From Branchiostoma lanceolatum (Eukaryota; Chordata; Leptocardii; Amphioxiformes; Branchiostomatidae), in contig NC_089722.1 of assembly GCF_035083965.1 (NCBI RefSeq), positions 21,817,142 to 21,881,141 on the forward strand: a stretch of DNA of 64,000 nt, written 5' to 3'. Position numbers and translations under genes: made by a program. The notes under the pieces were generated by a model that searched no databases, was not told where the DNA came from, and was given only the letters and a program-made list of their open reading frames with translations. The stretch's first letter is position 1, and each line of letters opens with the position of its first letter. Positions 45,445 to 57,564 of the stretch are shown one piece after another.

Positions 45445-48010
45445 TGTTACAGTGTTTCTTCAGATCAGCAAAACTGATTAACAAAGTGTGTATAACGTCA
45501 TAGGGCCAGATCACCTCCTGCAGAAATTGAGAAACAGTTTATAGTCGTCAACGAAAGCCTGTTATATCGGAAGATCACCATATCTCAAACAACTGTTCAA
45601 GTACATAATAAATTGGATATTATAACTGCATAAGCTGGTGTCATAGGCAATTAAGGAAATTTGTCCGTCTCTTGCAGACGGGTACCTGTAATGTTATCTG
45701 CTGATTAATGTCCAAAGTAATGTAAGGCATAGGGGTGCCGACTGTAAGAAGAACGGGAAAGTCTCTAACAACTTAAGCTTTCGCCATTCCTTAAACTTGT
45801 CATGCACATAGAATAAGCCCAATCAGCGACATCGTTTGTGGGAAATTAAGCCATCACACTTAGAACGCATGTAATCCTTTTCTCCCGTGCTGTTATCCGA
45901 AGGGAGTACTAGTACATGTCTTCAATTATCACATGCAACCAGTGCGTATCACATACGTGCGGGCTTGATACAGGTGCACCTGGGATAGGTGCTCTAATCC
46001 GAACAATTAATGTGGAAGAGTATGACACTGTCACCTAATTATAACACATCTCATGTTCCTTTGTCTCGATAAGTTGTCAACATTCGTCTTTAAAGACCTG
46101 GAGTGCAAGAGTGCCATTTTGGTCGGTGTGATTGCACAGTACACTCTCTTTGACACAGTTCTACCCTCCCCTTCAAAATCTATCCCGTTCCGTCCTACTT
46201 TTCGCAATGCAGACTTCGGTACAATGTTTGGGTCTAAGTTACCGTGTCAGAGTTACACGCATACCTGCTTCTTCCACGCCCTGTTTCACTCATGTCATCA
46301 GCTCTAGTGGTCATGAAATCCAAAGGAAGACCCCGTCTCGCTCAATAGTATGTGCAACTACGGCCTTATCTGGGCACCATTTTTACGCCCAGGTACACGG
46401 TAAACAACGGCTAGAAAGCAGGCGTCGCTTTCCTTTGTTAAGACGATGAAAGGGCGGCTGAAACTGTAGAAAGGGAGCTTTAGTTAACTTTGCAAAGAGA
46501 AGCCGTCACCTGAGAAGACTCCGGTGCAAAAGGAAACCACCGATCCACATGAAAACAAACAAAATGGGCACTGAGAAGTTGGCAGTCTGTTTGCATTGAG
46601 ACCAAAGAAAATAGCCGTCCATTGCACCAGCAACAAACATTGTTAACCTTCTCCCTGCTGCCTAACTCTGTAACCAATAAGTAGTGGAGTGCCAAACGGC
46701 TACTTCAGTATGCTAAAGTATGAACAAGAGAGCCACCAGAAAGCAGTACCAAATCAGCTCAAAACTACATTATCTAAATCCAATGGAGGCTATAAACGGG
46801 GCATCGGTCATTAGATAGCGGACGATGAAACATTCTAATACCATTCTTCAAACCTACAATGTACAAGGCGTGAATCAACTTTAACCACTTGAAAAGTGCT
46901 TTCAACGTGTGGATACGTGTAATTTGACTTATGCGCGGTCATGACTGGTATGATGACTCTCTCATACTAGCGATGCCATAGCCATAAATTGATGTATACG
47001 TGTAATAAGGAAATAAAACGTTGAGGAAAGGGTCGAACTTGGCAAGGGAAAGCGTGTGATAAACACATACATGTACATGCATGTACTTAAACTAGTACTC
47101 ATTGCATGCAAAAAGTGATGTGTACATTAATAAGAAAGAAGAAGAACTTTATTGCACGATATAATATAGGGAGCGCTTCGACGGGGGGGGGGGGGGGGGT
47201 GCATGGGCTCCTCGCGCGGCGTCCCAAAATTGTCAACGAGTCGTATTCAAACTCGCAAAGGCCATTCTCAATGTATGTATCTAGATGTATGACGTCCGGG
47301 CCTGTTGGGGAAAGTATTCACAGCCTTTAAGCCTGATGTCTTTAATACATTCACATCTTTACTACTCGGGACTATATACCACATAGGAGCCTTATTTGCA
47401 GTACCGCTCCCGGCCGCAGCCTGAAAACTGTCGAAGACGACCGTCAAATTGCCAAATTTCGGTATTTTCGGGAACGGGAAAATCGCGAAAGGCTGGCAGA
47501 GGGTTTTCCATTTTTGAGGCTAATTTGGTTTTCTTTTCGAAAGTTCGACCATCTACAATCAAGAGTGACGATATCCTAAACATTTCACAAACAAAACAAT
47601 GGGGTATTCGGTTATAACCAACATCTTACCAATAGAAGTGGTTGATTGTACATTTCCAGTAAAAAGTCACGTTTTGAAGGCTACCACATCCAAATTTGAA
47701 TCCTATTTTAAAAAATAATAAGACGTTGAACAAATGTAATGTTTTTGCCTGTTCGTATGACAATAGATCTAATTTTCCTTTTGAAATAATGTAGGTAAGC
47801 CACACCATGTTGATCACTTAACTCTGCAATATAACGTTGTGTGCAGGGGAAGCCCTTTTAGGAATTATTCTTACCATGTCCTCTGAAACAAGACAACATA
47901 TCTACTGAAGGGTGAAGGCAGGCTTAATACGTGTGTTCAAGGTTTCCTTCAACATTGATACCAGCCTGTATTGAAATGATTACCCAGATAAGAGACCGCG
48001 TTTACCCCAC
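45445..48010. other. Kv 5' flank and gene-poor spacer
   Basis: No exon was recognised. It includes a 17-base G run at 47183-47199 and a stretch near 47137-47166 ending AAGAACTTTATTGCACGAT that may be a LINE tail. Confidence 0.5.
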
Positions 48011-48017
48011 TACCCGG

Positions 48018-48034
48018 TGACTTATAACCTTTGT
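48018..48034 (+). promoter_or_regulatory. Conserved upstream block, EPDR copy 1
   Basis: The block GACTTATAACCTTTG-GCGGTCAAC lies about 150 bases before the start codon. Nearly the same block precedes copies 2-4. TTATAA could serve as a TATA-like core promoter element. Its conservation may simply reflect recent duplication. Confidence 0.35.
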
Positions 48035-48177
48035 GCGGTCAACCCAGAGAATTATATAATATCCTTGGGTCAACAAACAATTTCATCAGCTTTACTTAGA
48101 TTAGTAGATTTATTTGAGGTGGTTCCAAAAGTCGGCACCCCTAACCTGGGAGGTAAGCTGTTGGTGAAACAGAAGCA

Positions 48178-50587
48178 ATGGTATTATCGGTTCTACTTGT
48201 GTTCGTACTTCACATCACGGTGGGACTTGTGGAGGCACAACAGCCATGTTGCACACCGCTACAGTGGCAGGCAACACTGGGGGTCACATACGGACAGGTG
48301 CACAGAACGTTACAGTCAATACGTGGGTGGGCGGTACTGTGGAAACAATATATGTAACGTTACATTTTCCTTTCATACACAAGGGATTTGGCATACTTTG
48401 CCAATGGTTCAGATTCTGGGTGTATAACTCTAGAGCTAACACGTCACGGATAAGGGAATACATTCTGTTATAACGCCGCTTTGGGATGAAGTTCGATGCT
48501 TCCTTCTGTTCCACTTCTGTTCTCAGACATTTTTCATGCCTTTGACTTATTTGATTAGTAGAACATATTGAGACAATCAAGACGCTTCTGAAATTTCCGC
48601 GACTGGAAAAACAATTAAACAATGCATCTCTTTTTACGTATTTTAAGTTTTGTGTCCTCAGCAAGAAAACAAAACACTGGCAGATAATCACTGACGTTTT
48701 CCATGGCTGTTATGTGCATTCAGGCTATCATTATTGACAGTAACACTACCCAAGAGGTTATGAACCTCAATGCAGAGTTTGCCTTCGATTGGAACAACCG
48801 CACAGTGGCGATGTGGATGACAGGTACTCAGTTCAGCCCTCTCGTTCCCAAACCACAACCTGTCCACACTGCCTACATCTGGGACCACGCAACGGTTAGT
48901 GAACGTGTTAATAAGTGCAGTCGAATATTTACTAGGGACCACCTCTGTGATAAGCACAGTCAAATCTGTACTAGTGACCATCTTTGTAATAAGCACACAA
49001 TCAAACCTGTACTAGGAACCACCACTGTGATAAGCACAATCAAACCTCAGGTACTAGGAACCACCCCCAGTGATAAGCACAATCAAACCTGTACTAAAGA
49101 CCACCTCTGCAATAAATGCATTCAAACCTGTACTTGTGATCACCTCTGTAATAAGCCCAGTCAAACCTGTACTAGCGACCGATAGTACCTCTGCATAATG
49201 ACCACCTGGACATTGTGGCCTCTTGTTATTGATTATTTTCACCATTGCTTCAGGCATAATAAGCCCATCTATAGTGACCACCTGTCTATTGCGACCATTT
49301 TCTCCAAGGCCGTTGACTGTTCGCTATAGAGAGGTTTGACTGTATAACATGAGCGTTTAGATATCTGAAGAAAAACATTACCGGAAAGTCTTCGTGAGAT
49401 ACGTTTCATTTGTCACCTACATGTAGGCTCAATATTGTCATCGGCTTGTTAATTCTCAGGGAGTAATATGGACCGTCGACCTGACAAGGCAAAGCTGCCA
49501 GCACAATGAGATGAGTAAAGGTCCTATACCCAAGCTGTGCATTGCAGGTATGTCACAATACATCAGTATCATGATAACAATTGAATAATAAAGATACGAA
49601 AGAGAATTTTATGAAATAGATGGATAGATACCTTGGTAGATAGATTTGATAGGCAGAAAGATGAATGAATGGATGGATTAATGGACGGATGGACGGATGG
49701 ATTGAGAAGCAACAAAGGTTTAAACGTTTGAGTGTGCCCCTTTCCACAGATGACGCCGTCCATGTCGCTGCCGCACATCTGGGTCCAAGCCAGGTGGTCT
49801 GTGATATTTTCAGGTTTAAGTACTCTGCAGCTGCAGTTACTGTAGCTAGGAAAGGTACGGCAAAGTCATCAACAGTTTTCTCAAACTACGTTAGTCGTTA
49901 TATATATTATGCTTTTGTTAGCCAACCTGCAACCTATTAGTAAGTACAATGTTTGATTTTAAAAGAACTGCTTTAACTGACCCTGTAGACATATTACAGG
50001 CATTTTTGGTAAGAAAAGATAACGTTGTGATGGCATTCCAGAAGGTGTAAAATAACACTGCTGTTGATAAATTTAATATTAAAGTTCATCACTATATTGA
50101 CTCTATTTCCAGGATGCATACCAGTGAGGGTGTCTCTATTGGAGGGCACCCCGACCACCGGCGGGTTCTTCTTCGACGCCCAGGTTTACAACATGAAGGA
50201 AGGCATACACAATACCAGTCTACTGTCTCCTCCTGAGTACTGCACACACGGCAACAATAAGGTAATGCCATAATCACTACAGACAGCCATGTGAAATTCT
50301 ATATGGTAGTGGTGAGAAGAAAATTCTCTCGATCGAGTTCATGCCAACTTTTCTTTGACGAATTCATCGTGAGGTTGTGCTTGTTACGTTGAATGCCACA
50401 CTAAACAAGCGTATCACATCTGATTCCGTTATCTTACAATCAGACGTGTTCATTGTCTGATCAAACTATACCGTTTTATGACAGCAGTGGTCGTCTCAGT
50501 GAACGCTTACAATGTATCTTTCCTGTTTTACAGGCTACAGCACACAAGCCACCTGTCTCATTGGCGAAACTTTTCTCACCTCTATGA
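48178..50587 (+). CDS. EPDR1-like: Ependymin-related secreted protein, copy 1
   Basis: Six exons: 48178-48297, 48724-48894, 49460-49547, 49750-49854, 50113-50261 and 50534-50587 (TGA), in frame for 228 aa. A signal peptide (MVLSVLLVFVLHITVGLVEA) precedes QQPCCTPLQWQATLGVTYG. Family landmarks are the N-terminal Cys-Pro-x-x-W segment, the GVIWTVDLTRQSCQ strand, GCIPVRVS, FFFDAQVYNMKEGI and the late EYC cysteine. Ependymin-related proteins are secreted or lysosomal lipid-binding beta-sandwich glycoproteins. Exon 4 lacks seven codons (the WPVGEGTP region) present in copies 2-4. The frame stays open, so the gene may be functional. Confidence 0.88.
48904..49190. repeat. ~37-bp minisatellite, EPDR copy 1 intron 2
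   Basis: About seven diverged tandem units of the type AAGCACAGTCAAACCTGTAC + TAGTGACCACCTCTGTAAT. Each of the other three ependymin-related genes has the same unit in the same intron. The open frame through it is spurious. Confidence 0.85.
49612..49700. repeat. GATA/GGAT microsatellite
   Basis: Imperfect GATAGATA then ATGGATGG units in intron 3 of EPDR copy 1; absent from the other copies. Confidence 0.85.
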
Positions 50588-51100
50588 GAGACCACCGACG
50601 TCTAGTACGATCAGTGTGAACAGATCGGCATCATCTGGATGTTCTAGGAATGACAATCAAGCAAAGAAAACTCACACAGTGTTTGAACTAAGATCAGACC
50701 TGAATCCTTTGTACCCATGTCATGGTTCCATTCTTGTTCTTTTCTGGTCTTGATTTCTGTTTCTCAAATGCTTGTTTCACGTGGAGTTATGAGGACTTGC
50801 ATGTTTTCATTCATGACATCAGCTTGATACCGAATTGTTGTCAGTCTGTTTTTCTTGAGAACTCTCAATTTGAAAGCAGTTAATACTTCTTTGTAGGCAA
50901 GCGACTTGAACCTATTATTGTGCAGACGTCCACAGTGGTGACATTTTGTGATGTATCCTTTCCATTTAGGTACTCACATCTACTAACACAAGTCCGACAG
51001 GTCACATAAAACTGTATACATATCGATCCGCTACCGTGACCCTGAAAACATACGTCTAATCAGACTCCTCCTCTAGAAGAGACCATGTCACCCACATTAC
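50588..51100. other. EPDR copy 1-2 spacer
   Basis: Contains the 3' UTR of copy 1 and a degenerate TTAACAT-family MITE fragment (about 50975-51060) in the same position as those before copies 3 and 4. No exon. Confidence 0.5.
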
Positions 51101-51102
51101 CT

Positions 51103-51120
51103 GATGACCTTATAACCTTT
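51103..51120 (+). promoter_or_regulatory. Conserved upstream block, EPDR copy 2
   Basis: GATGACCTTATAACCTTTG followed by GGTCAAC, about 115 bases before the start codon. Counterpart of the blocks at 48018, 55059 and 58559. Confidence 0.35.
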
Positions 51121-51225
51121 GTATGGTCAACAAACTACCTCTATATGCACACTCAGCATAGCCTATTTATTTTGCCGTCGGTGGTTCCAAAAGTCGGTAC
51201 CCCTAACCGCTGTGGTAGAACAGAC

Positions 51226-54200
51226 ATGGCGATTCTATCGGTTCTACTTGTGTTCGTGCTTCACATCACGGTGGGACTTGTGGAGGCACAACAGCCATGC
51301 TGCACACCGCTACAGTGGCAGGCAACACTGGGGGTCACATACGGACAGGTGCATAGAACGTTACAGTCAATACGCGGGTGGGCGGTACTGTGGGAACAAG
51401 CTTTTCCTTCCGTTCACTAAGGATTTGACATGCCAATGGTTCAGATTCTGGGCGACAAACCTATAGCTGATAGGTAATGGATAAGGGAATACGGTCTGTT
51501 ATAACGAAACAGCTTTGGGCTGCACTGCTGCACTTAGATGTTTCCTTATCTTCCATTCTCTTGTTAGACTTCTTGTTCACGACTTTGATTTAATAAGTAG
51601 AACGCGTGCATTTAGAAATATCCGGGACTGGTACAATACTAGTAAAAATACGTCTCTTTTTAGGCCATTTATCGTTTTGTTTCCGTACTTTTGAACTTTG
51701 AGTCATCCTCAACATGCAAACAAAACATTGGGGATACTCACTGACGTTTTTCATGGCATAGATCACGAACTTTGAGTGATTTGACTGGTAAAACATAGAG
51801 TCAATCAGGATCCATTTGAAATTTCCAAGGGTATGATGTACACCCCTCTTGAAGTTTAAAGTTGACAAATGTTTTGTTTCCCTACTTTGATTTTGAACTT
51901 TGATTCATCCTCAACAAGAAAACGAAAAACTGGCGATAGTTAATTACTCACTGGATAAGGGAACAACAAATGTTTTCCATGTATGTTGTTTACACAGGCC
52001 TTTATTGACAGTAATACTGCCCAAGCGGTTATAAACGTAACTGCAGAGTTCGCCTTCGACTGGAACAAGCGCACGACAGCGATGTGGATGACAGGTACTC
52101 AGTACAGCCCTCTCGTTCCCAAACCTCAACCCATTCACACTGCCTACATCTGGGACCATGCAACGGTTAGTGAATATGGAGCCAAACCTGTACCAGTGAT
52201 TACCTTTGTAACAACCTCAGTTAAACCTGTACTAGTGACCATCTCTGTAATAGGCACAGTCAAACCTGTACTAGTGACCACCTCTGTAATAGGCACAGTC
52301 AAACCTGTACTAGTGACCACCTCTGCAATAGGCAGTGTCAACCCTGTACTAGTGGCGGTAACGTGGCCACTGGTACAGATTTGACTGTGCTTATTACAGA
52401 GGTGGTCTGACCGCCTCTGTAATAAACACAGTCAAATCTGTACTAGTGGCCACCTCTGCAATAAGCACAGTCAAATCTGTTATAGGGGCCACCTAACGTT
52501 AGATATGGAAAGAAACAACTATCGGAAAGTCTTCGCAAGATATGCGTTTTCTTTGCCAGCAAAATGACATTTAACTAGGGTCAACAATTTATCGGCTTGT
52601 TCTCAGGGAGTAATGTGGACCGTCGACCTGACGAGACAAAGCTGCCAGCACAGCGAGCTGAGTAAAGGTCCTGTGTCCAAGCTGTGCGTTGCGGGTACGT
52701 CACAACAAATCGTTATTGAACTAAGGCCATATTGCGCCAAAAGTAGTTACTCCTTTTGGCGTATCTAAATACATGGATGTCTAACCTCCATCGACGTATT
52801 TCAATATTGCCTTAAAAGGCCATGTTGATTTGATTATATGGACGACATCCTCTGGGAACGCCAAAACTGATGCGAGCGTGCGAATGAAAAAAAGCTTCGG
52901 CCCAAATAAAAAGTTGCCTTTATCATGAAAAACTACGTGGTCAGAAAGGTTGAGCAAGTGACTAGAAACACAGAGCATGGTATAGCGCATAAAAGATTCT
53001 TCATTTACATTTCTTCACCACATCTTCTTCTTGGAATTAATTTTGTCATATGCATTCTACGACATTACTACCGTTTTCCTTTTTTTTGCAATTGACGGCA
53101 TATATTTGATAATTTCCAGCATTTTACAGTATTGTCGAAAACTTGCTTTTTTGTGGAAACGGACAAAAATTTATGCACGCGCGGATGTCATCCATATACT
53201 GAAATAATCCAGTCAACATGGCCCAACAGTTGATTATCACAGAGACGAAAGAAAAGTTGATGGAGTAGATCGACAAATAATGTAGCCTGGTCCCAGTCTG
53301 CACGGGTCGGCTTGTGTGTGTTTTACGGGCCAAGTCTGCTAAATTGACCCGTTTCTGTCAGTCTGTCTAAGCTGCCATATAGAGTTTAGCAGCCGTCGTA
53401 GTTCTGCCGCCACTGTAGAGACCGGGAAGGACCTAACTACCCCTCGGGCGGGCTAATCTGTCTGGGCTGGTGGGCATTACTCCCAGCCCCGCAGAGAAAC
53501 CGGGGAGCTTCCGACGGTATGGTTTCCAGGTTACAAATAGTGAGAAAGTCTGGGACAAAAGTTTAAACGTTCTGATGTGCTCCTTCCAAAGATGACGCCG
53601 TCCATGTCGCTACCGCACATCTTGGTCCAAGTCAGATGGTCTGCGACATTTTCAAGTTCAAGTGGCCGGTGGGTGAGGGTACCCCTGCAGCTGCTGTGGC
53701 TACTGTGGCGAGGAAAGGTACGGCATGTCGTGAATTCAGTTAACAGTTACTAATGTTAATGATAAGGATTTGCAACGTTATTATGGCCGTAAGGAATGTG
53801 TAAAATAACACTGTTATTGCAAAATTTCATACGAAATTCCAGATGATTCTGTCACTGTGGAGTGTATTTCCAGGTTGTACACCGGTGAGGATGTCCATAC
53901 TGGACGGTAGCCCAACCAGCGGAGGTATCTTCTTTGACGCCCGGGTTTACAACATGAAGGAAGGGATACACAACACCAGTCTACTGTCTCCCCCTGAGTA
54001 CTGCGCCCACAGCAACAATGTAATGTCATAATGCCACAATCACTTTAGATGGTCATGGAAAATAATCTATGTGGTAGTGGGCAGGTGAAAGTTCTCTTGA
54101 GTTCATACCACTGACTTTTATTTTTGAAGAATTGATCGTGAGATTGTGCTTTGCTATCCTTGTTACGTTGAATGCCAGTCTTTGTGATTAGAAAATTGCA

Positions 54201-54413
54201 ATTGTTTACATCTAGCCACACTACACAGGCGTATCACATCTGATGCCATTATCTTATAAATCAAAGGTGTTCATCTTCTTATCAAATGATACCGTTTTAT
54301 GACAGCAGTGATGTGGTCGTCTACGAAAACGCTTATCATATATATTTCCTGTCTTACAGACTACAGCACACAAGCCACCTTCCTCCTTGGTGAAACTTTT
54401 CTCAAGTCTGTGA
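51226..54413 (+). CDS. EPDR1-like: Ependymin-related secreted protein, copy 2
   Basis: Six exons: 51226-51348, 51998-52165, 52607-52694, 53592-53717, 53874-54019 and 54360-54413 (TGA), giving 234 aa. The signal peptide starts MAILSVLLVFVLHITVGLVE. The frame is open upstream to 51085, but the ATG at 51226 aligns with copies 3 and 4 and begins the hydrophobic segment. Conserved blocks: DWNKRTTAMWMTGTQYSPLV, GVMWTVDLTRQSCQHSEL, DDAVHVATAHLGPSQMVCD, PVRMSILDGSPTSGGIFFD. The donor of exon 5 has moved three bases upstream relative to copy 1, dropping one Lys codon. A good AATAAA lies 90 bases after the stop. Confidence 0.9.
52186..52490. repeat. ~37-bp minisatellite with internal inversion, EPDR copy 2
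   Basis: Same unit as in copy 1 intron 2. About four direct units are followed at 52366-52408 by a unit in reverse orientation, then direct units again, making a local palindrome. Confidence 0.85.
52818..53223. mobile_element. Harbinger-like MITE, GGCCATGTTGATT ends
   Basis: The left end GGCCATGTTGATTTGATTAT and the right end complement (to 53223, CAACATGGCC) match the element at 20911-21252. No clear TWA duplication remains. It is inserted in intron 3 of EPDR copy 2 and helps explain the greater length of that copy. Confidence 0.7.
53284..53530. repeat. Dispersed repeat shared with 4205-4450
   Basis: Same block order as the repeat at 4205-4450 (ACGGGTCGGCTT, CGTTTCTGTCAG, ACTCCCAGC, ACCGGGGAGCT, GGTATGGTT). 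It lies in intron 3 of EPDR copy 2. Confidence 0.6.
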
Positions 54414-54502
54414 GAGACCATCGACGTCTAGCACGATCAGTGTGAACAGGAATCTTGGTGTTCTAGGAATGACAATCAGGCAAAGACATAACACAGTGTT
54501 TT

Positions 54503-54508
54503 AATAAA
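54503..54508 (+). terminator. Poly(A) signal, EPDR copy 2
   Basis: AATAAA 90 bases after the stop codon. The aligned position in copy 1 is mutated (GAACTAAGATC). Confidence 0.6.
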
Positions 54509-54868
54509 GATCAGACCGGAATCCTTTGTACCCATGTCATGTTTCCATTCTTGTTCTTTTCTGGTCTTAATTGCTGTTTCTCAAAGTAATGCTCGTTTCA
54601 TGTGGATTCACGAGGACTTGAATGTTTTCAGATATGACATCACCTTGATAAATTGTTGTCAGTCTGTTTTTCTTGAGAACTCTCAATTTGAAAGCTAAGA
54701 CGTCTTTGTAGGTAAGCGAGTGGTGCCTATCATTCTACAGACAGCCATAATGCTCACACTTTGTGATGAGTAACAGAATAATGTATCCATTCCATTTAGG
54801 TAACGTCTACTAATATAATCCCGACACGTCAGATAAAAACTGTATATCCCCTTCCTTGGAAAAGTATA

Positions 54869-54968
54869 GCCTGAGTACCAGCCTCCGTAGTGACCGCTGG
54901 CTCAAAAAATTTGGTTAGCAAGCGAAATTTTTTGAGCCAGCGGTCACTACGGAGGCTGGTACTCAGGC
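54869..54968. mobile_element. Foldback MITE, GCCTGAGTACC ends
   Basis: A nearly perfect hairpin whose arms begin GCCTGAGTACCAGCCTCCGT; TA flanks both ends. It is a compact relative of the 23554-24045 element. It is inserted inside an older MITE between EPDR copies 2 and 3, so it is the younger insertion. Confidence 0.85.
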
Positions 54969-55058
54969 TAGGAAAAGTACGCCGAAAGAGATGCAATCGC
55001 CCCAGTATAACAATGCACTCCTGCATAAGAGACCGTGTTTACGTACCCACACTACCCG

Positions 55059-55076
55059 ATGACTTATAACCTTTGT
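55059..55076 (+). promoter_or_regulatory. Conserved upstream block, EPDR copy 3
   Basis: GATGACTTATAACCTTTG followed by ACGGTCAAC, about 115 bases before the ATG, as in the other copies. Confidence 0.35.
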
Positions 55077-55182
55077 ACGGTCAACAAACCAGCTCAACAG
55101 GTTTAATCAGGATATTGTATTTATTTCACCGTGGGTGGTTCCAAACGTCGGTAATTGACCTAACCGCTGTGGTAGAGCAGAT

Positions 55183-57564
55183 ATGGCGATTCTATCGGTT
55201 CTACTTGTGTTCGTACTTCACATCACGGTGGGACTTGTGGAGGCACAACAGCCATGCTGCACACCGCTACAGTGGCAGGCAACACTGGGGGTCACATATG
55301 GAATGGTACATAAAACCTTACGATCAATACGTGAGTGGGCAGCACACTGGGAACAATATGTACTTTTCCTTCCATTAACTATTTTTTTTGCAAGCATGCT
55401 CCACCAATGGTTTACATTCCGGATGTATAACCCTAGTAAGAGCTAACCTAACTGATAATAGGGTATATAGTTTGCTATAACGAAACGGCTTTGGGATGCA
55501 GCTCGATATGTTTCCTTATTTTTCATTCTCTTGTTAGACGCTTTGTGCACGGCTTTGATTTGATTAGTAGAAGTTAGAACACATTGAGTTAATCAAGACC
55601 CTTCTGAAATTTCCGGTACTAATAATATCTGTCTAGTAAACAATACGCCTCTTTTTAGATCTTTAACCTTTTGTTTCCGTACTTTTGGACCTTGGGTTGT
55701 CCTCAAAGAGCAAACAAAACACTGGCTATAGTCACTGACGTTTTCCATGGCTGATGTGTGCCCAGGGCTGGATTGACAGTAATACTGCCCAAGCGGTTAG
55801 GAACCTAACTGCAGAGTTTGCCTTCGACTGGAATAAGCGCACGGCAGCGATGTGGATGACGGGAACTCAGTACAGCCCTCTCGTTCCCAAACCACAACCA
55901 GTCCACAATGCCTACATCTGGGACCACGCAACGGTCAGTGCATATGTTGATAAGTACAATCAAACCTGTACTAGGGACCACCTCTGTGGTAAAGCTCAGT
56001 CAAACCTGCACTAGGGACCTCCTCTGTAATGCAGTCAAATCTGTACTAGTGACCATCTCTGCACAAGGACACTGTGGCTATTTTTGCTGATTACCTTTTC
56101 TCATTAATCTAAGTACCAAGAGCCCCATTTATAATGGCTACTGCGATCATTTTCTCCAAGTACCCTGGATGGTCGCTTTTTTGAGACAGGTTTGACTGTA
56201 TGATGTAAGAGTTTAGGTACATGAAGAAAATACTACCGGAAAAACAGTCTTCGTGAGGTGCGTTTCCTTTGCCAGCAGGGGAAAAATGACATCACATTTA
56301 ACTTGGGTCAACATTTTATCGGCTTGTTCCCAGGGAGTAATGTGGACCGTCGACCTGACCAGTCAAAGCTGCCAGCACAGCGAGCTGAGTAAAGGTCCTG
56401 TGTCCAAGCTGTGCGTTGCAGGTATGTCACAACAAATCGTCATCATGCTAACAGATGATTATCACAGATACGAAAGAAAAGTTGATGGAGCAAACCTACT
56501 CTACAAGTAGAGGTTGTTGGGAAAAATTGTGACCTTTTTGTGATATGCCCCGTTTTTGCTCACCCTCGTCGTTGGGCGGAAAAAGGGGCATATAGTAAGG
56601 TCACCATTTCCCCCATCCTCTGCTTGGAGAGTAGAATAGATTTTCAAAAAGTGAGAAAGACTGGGACAAAAGTTTAAACGTTCTAATGTACTCCTTCCAC
56701 AGATGACGCCGTCCATGTCGCCACCGCACAACTGGGTCCAAGTCAGATGGTCTGCGATATTTTCAAGTTCAAGTGGCCGGTAGGGGAGGGTACCCCTGCA
56801 GCTGCCGCGGCTACTGTGGCGAGGAACGGTACGGCTAAGTCGTAAATTTATGCAGTTTTCGCGAAATATGTTTATTTTGATGATTATGGAAGCAAACAAG
56901 TGACCTTAAACTGTTTTGAAAGAAAATCTGCTTTCAGTGACCTGGACATATTATTGCAAGATCTCAAACGAACTTTTAGATGATTATATCACTGTACGTA
57001 CTATTTCCAGTCTGCACGCCGGTAAGGATGTCTATAGTGGACGGTAGCCCAACCAGCGGCGGTTTCTTCTTTGACGCCCGGGTTTACAACATGAAAGAAG
57101 GCATATACAACACCAGTCTACTGTCTCCCCCTGAGTACTGCACACATGACAACAATAAGGTATGATAGACGGTCATGAAAAATTCTATTTGGTAGTGGAG
57201 AGGTGAACATTCTCCTGAGTTCATACCATTGACTTTTAATTTTGAAGAATTGATCGTGATAGTGTTCTTTGCTTAGATCGTGAGATTGTGCTTTGATTAT
57301 AAATGTGTTAAGATCTACCCACATGAATAAGAGCCTGGTCACATTCATCATACGATCGTCGAAAGTGAAAGTGACCGCGAAATAAACAAACGTATCACAT
57401 CGGATTCCATTGTTCAAATCATTGTTCATCTTCTGATTAAACCATACCATTTTATGACAGAAATCATATGAACATTTTTGGTAACACATCATATCTTTCC
57501 TGTCTTACAGGTTACAGCTCACGAGCCACTTCCACCTTTGGCCAAGCTTTTCTTTAGTCTTTAA
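55183..57564 (+). CDS. EPDR1-like: Ependymin-related secreted protein, copy 3
   Basis: Six exons: 55183-55305, 55766-55933, 56334-56421, 56703-56828, 57011-57159 and 57511-57564 (TAA), giving 235 aa. The mature part starts QQPCCTPLQW. Exon 2 reads GWIDSNTAQAVRNLTAEF with an NLT glycosylation site. Exon 3 is nearly the same as in copy 2, and exon 5 keeps the full length ending HDNNK. It has the cleanest structure of the four and no disabling change was seen. It is likely secreted, and regulation is probably shared with its neighbours because the upstream block is conserved. Confidence 0.9.
55953..56067. repeat. ~37-bp minisatellite, EPDR copy 3 intron 2
   Basis: About three units of the CAGTCAAACCTGTACTAG-GACCACCTCTG type, the shortest array in the cluster together with copy 4. 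Confidence 0.8.
56499..56631. mobile_element. Foldback MITE, CTCTCCAAGCAGAGG family (diverged)
   Basis: The left arm CTCTACAAGTAGAGG and the right arm complement of CTCTCCAAGCAGAGG are flanked by TA (56497-56498 and 56632-56633). Inner arms share GTGACCTT and ATATGCCCC. It lies in intron 3 of EPDR copy 3. Confidence 0.75.

Larger units (their letters stand above)
54414..55055. other. EPDR copy 2-3 spacer
   Basis: The 3' UTR of copy 2 is followed by a degenerate TTAACAT-family MITE (about 54800-55026) that is itself split by the foldback element at 54869-54968. No exon. Confidence 0.5.

Noticed and set aside
44038-45514. Several 60-100-aa frames overlapping the potassium channel
   Set aside because: Shadow frames of the well-supported 490-aa channel on the minus strand.
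48703-49185. 160-aa open frame running on from EPDR copy 1 exon 2
   Set aside because: Only the first third is coding; the rest is translation through the intronic 37-bp minisatellite past a good GT donor.
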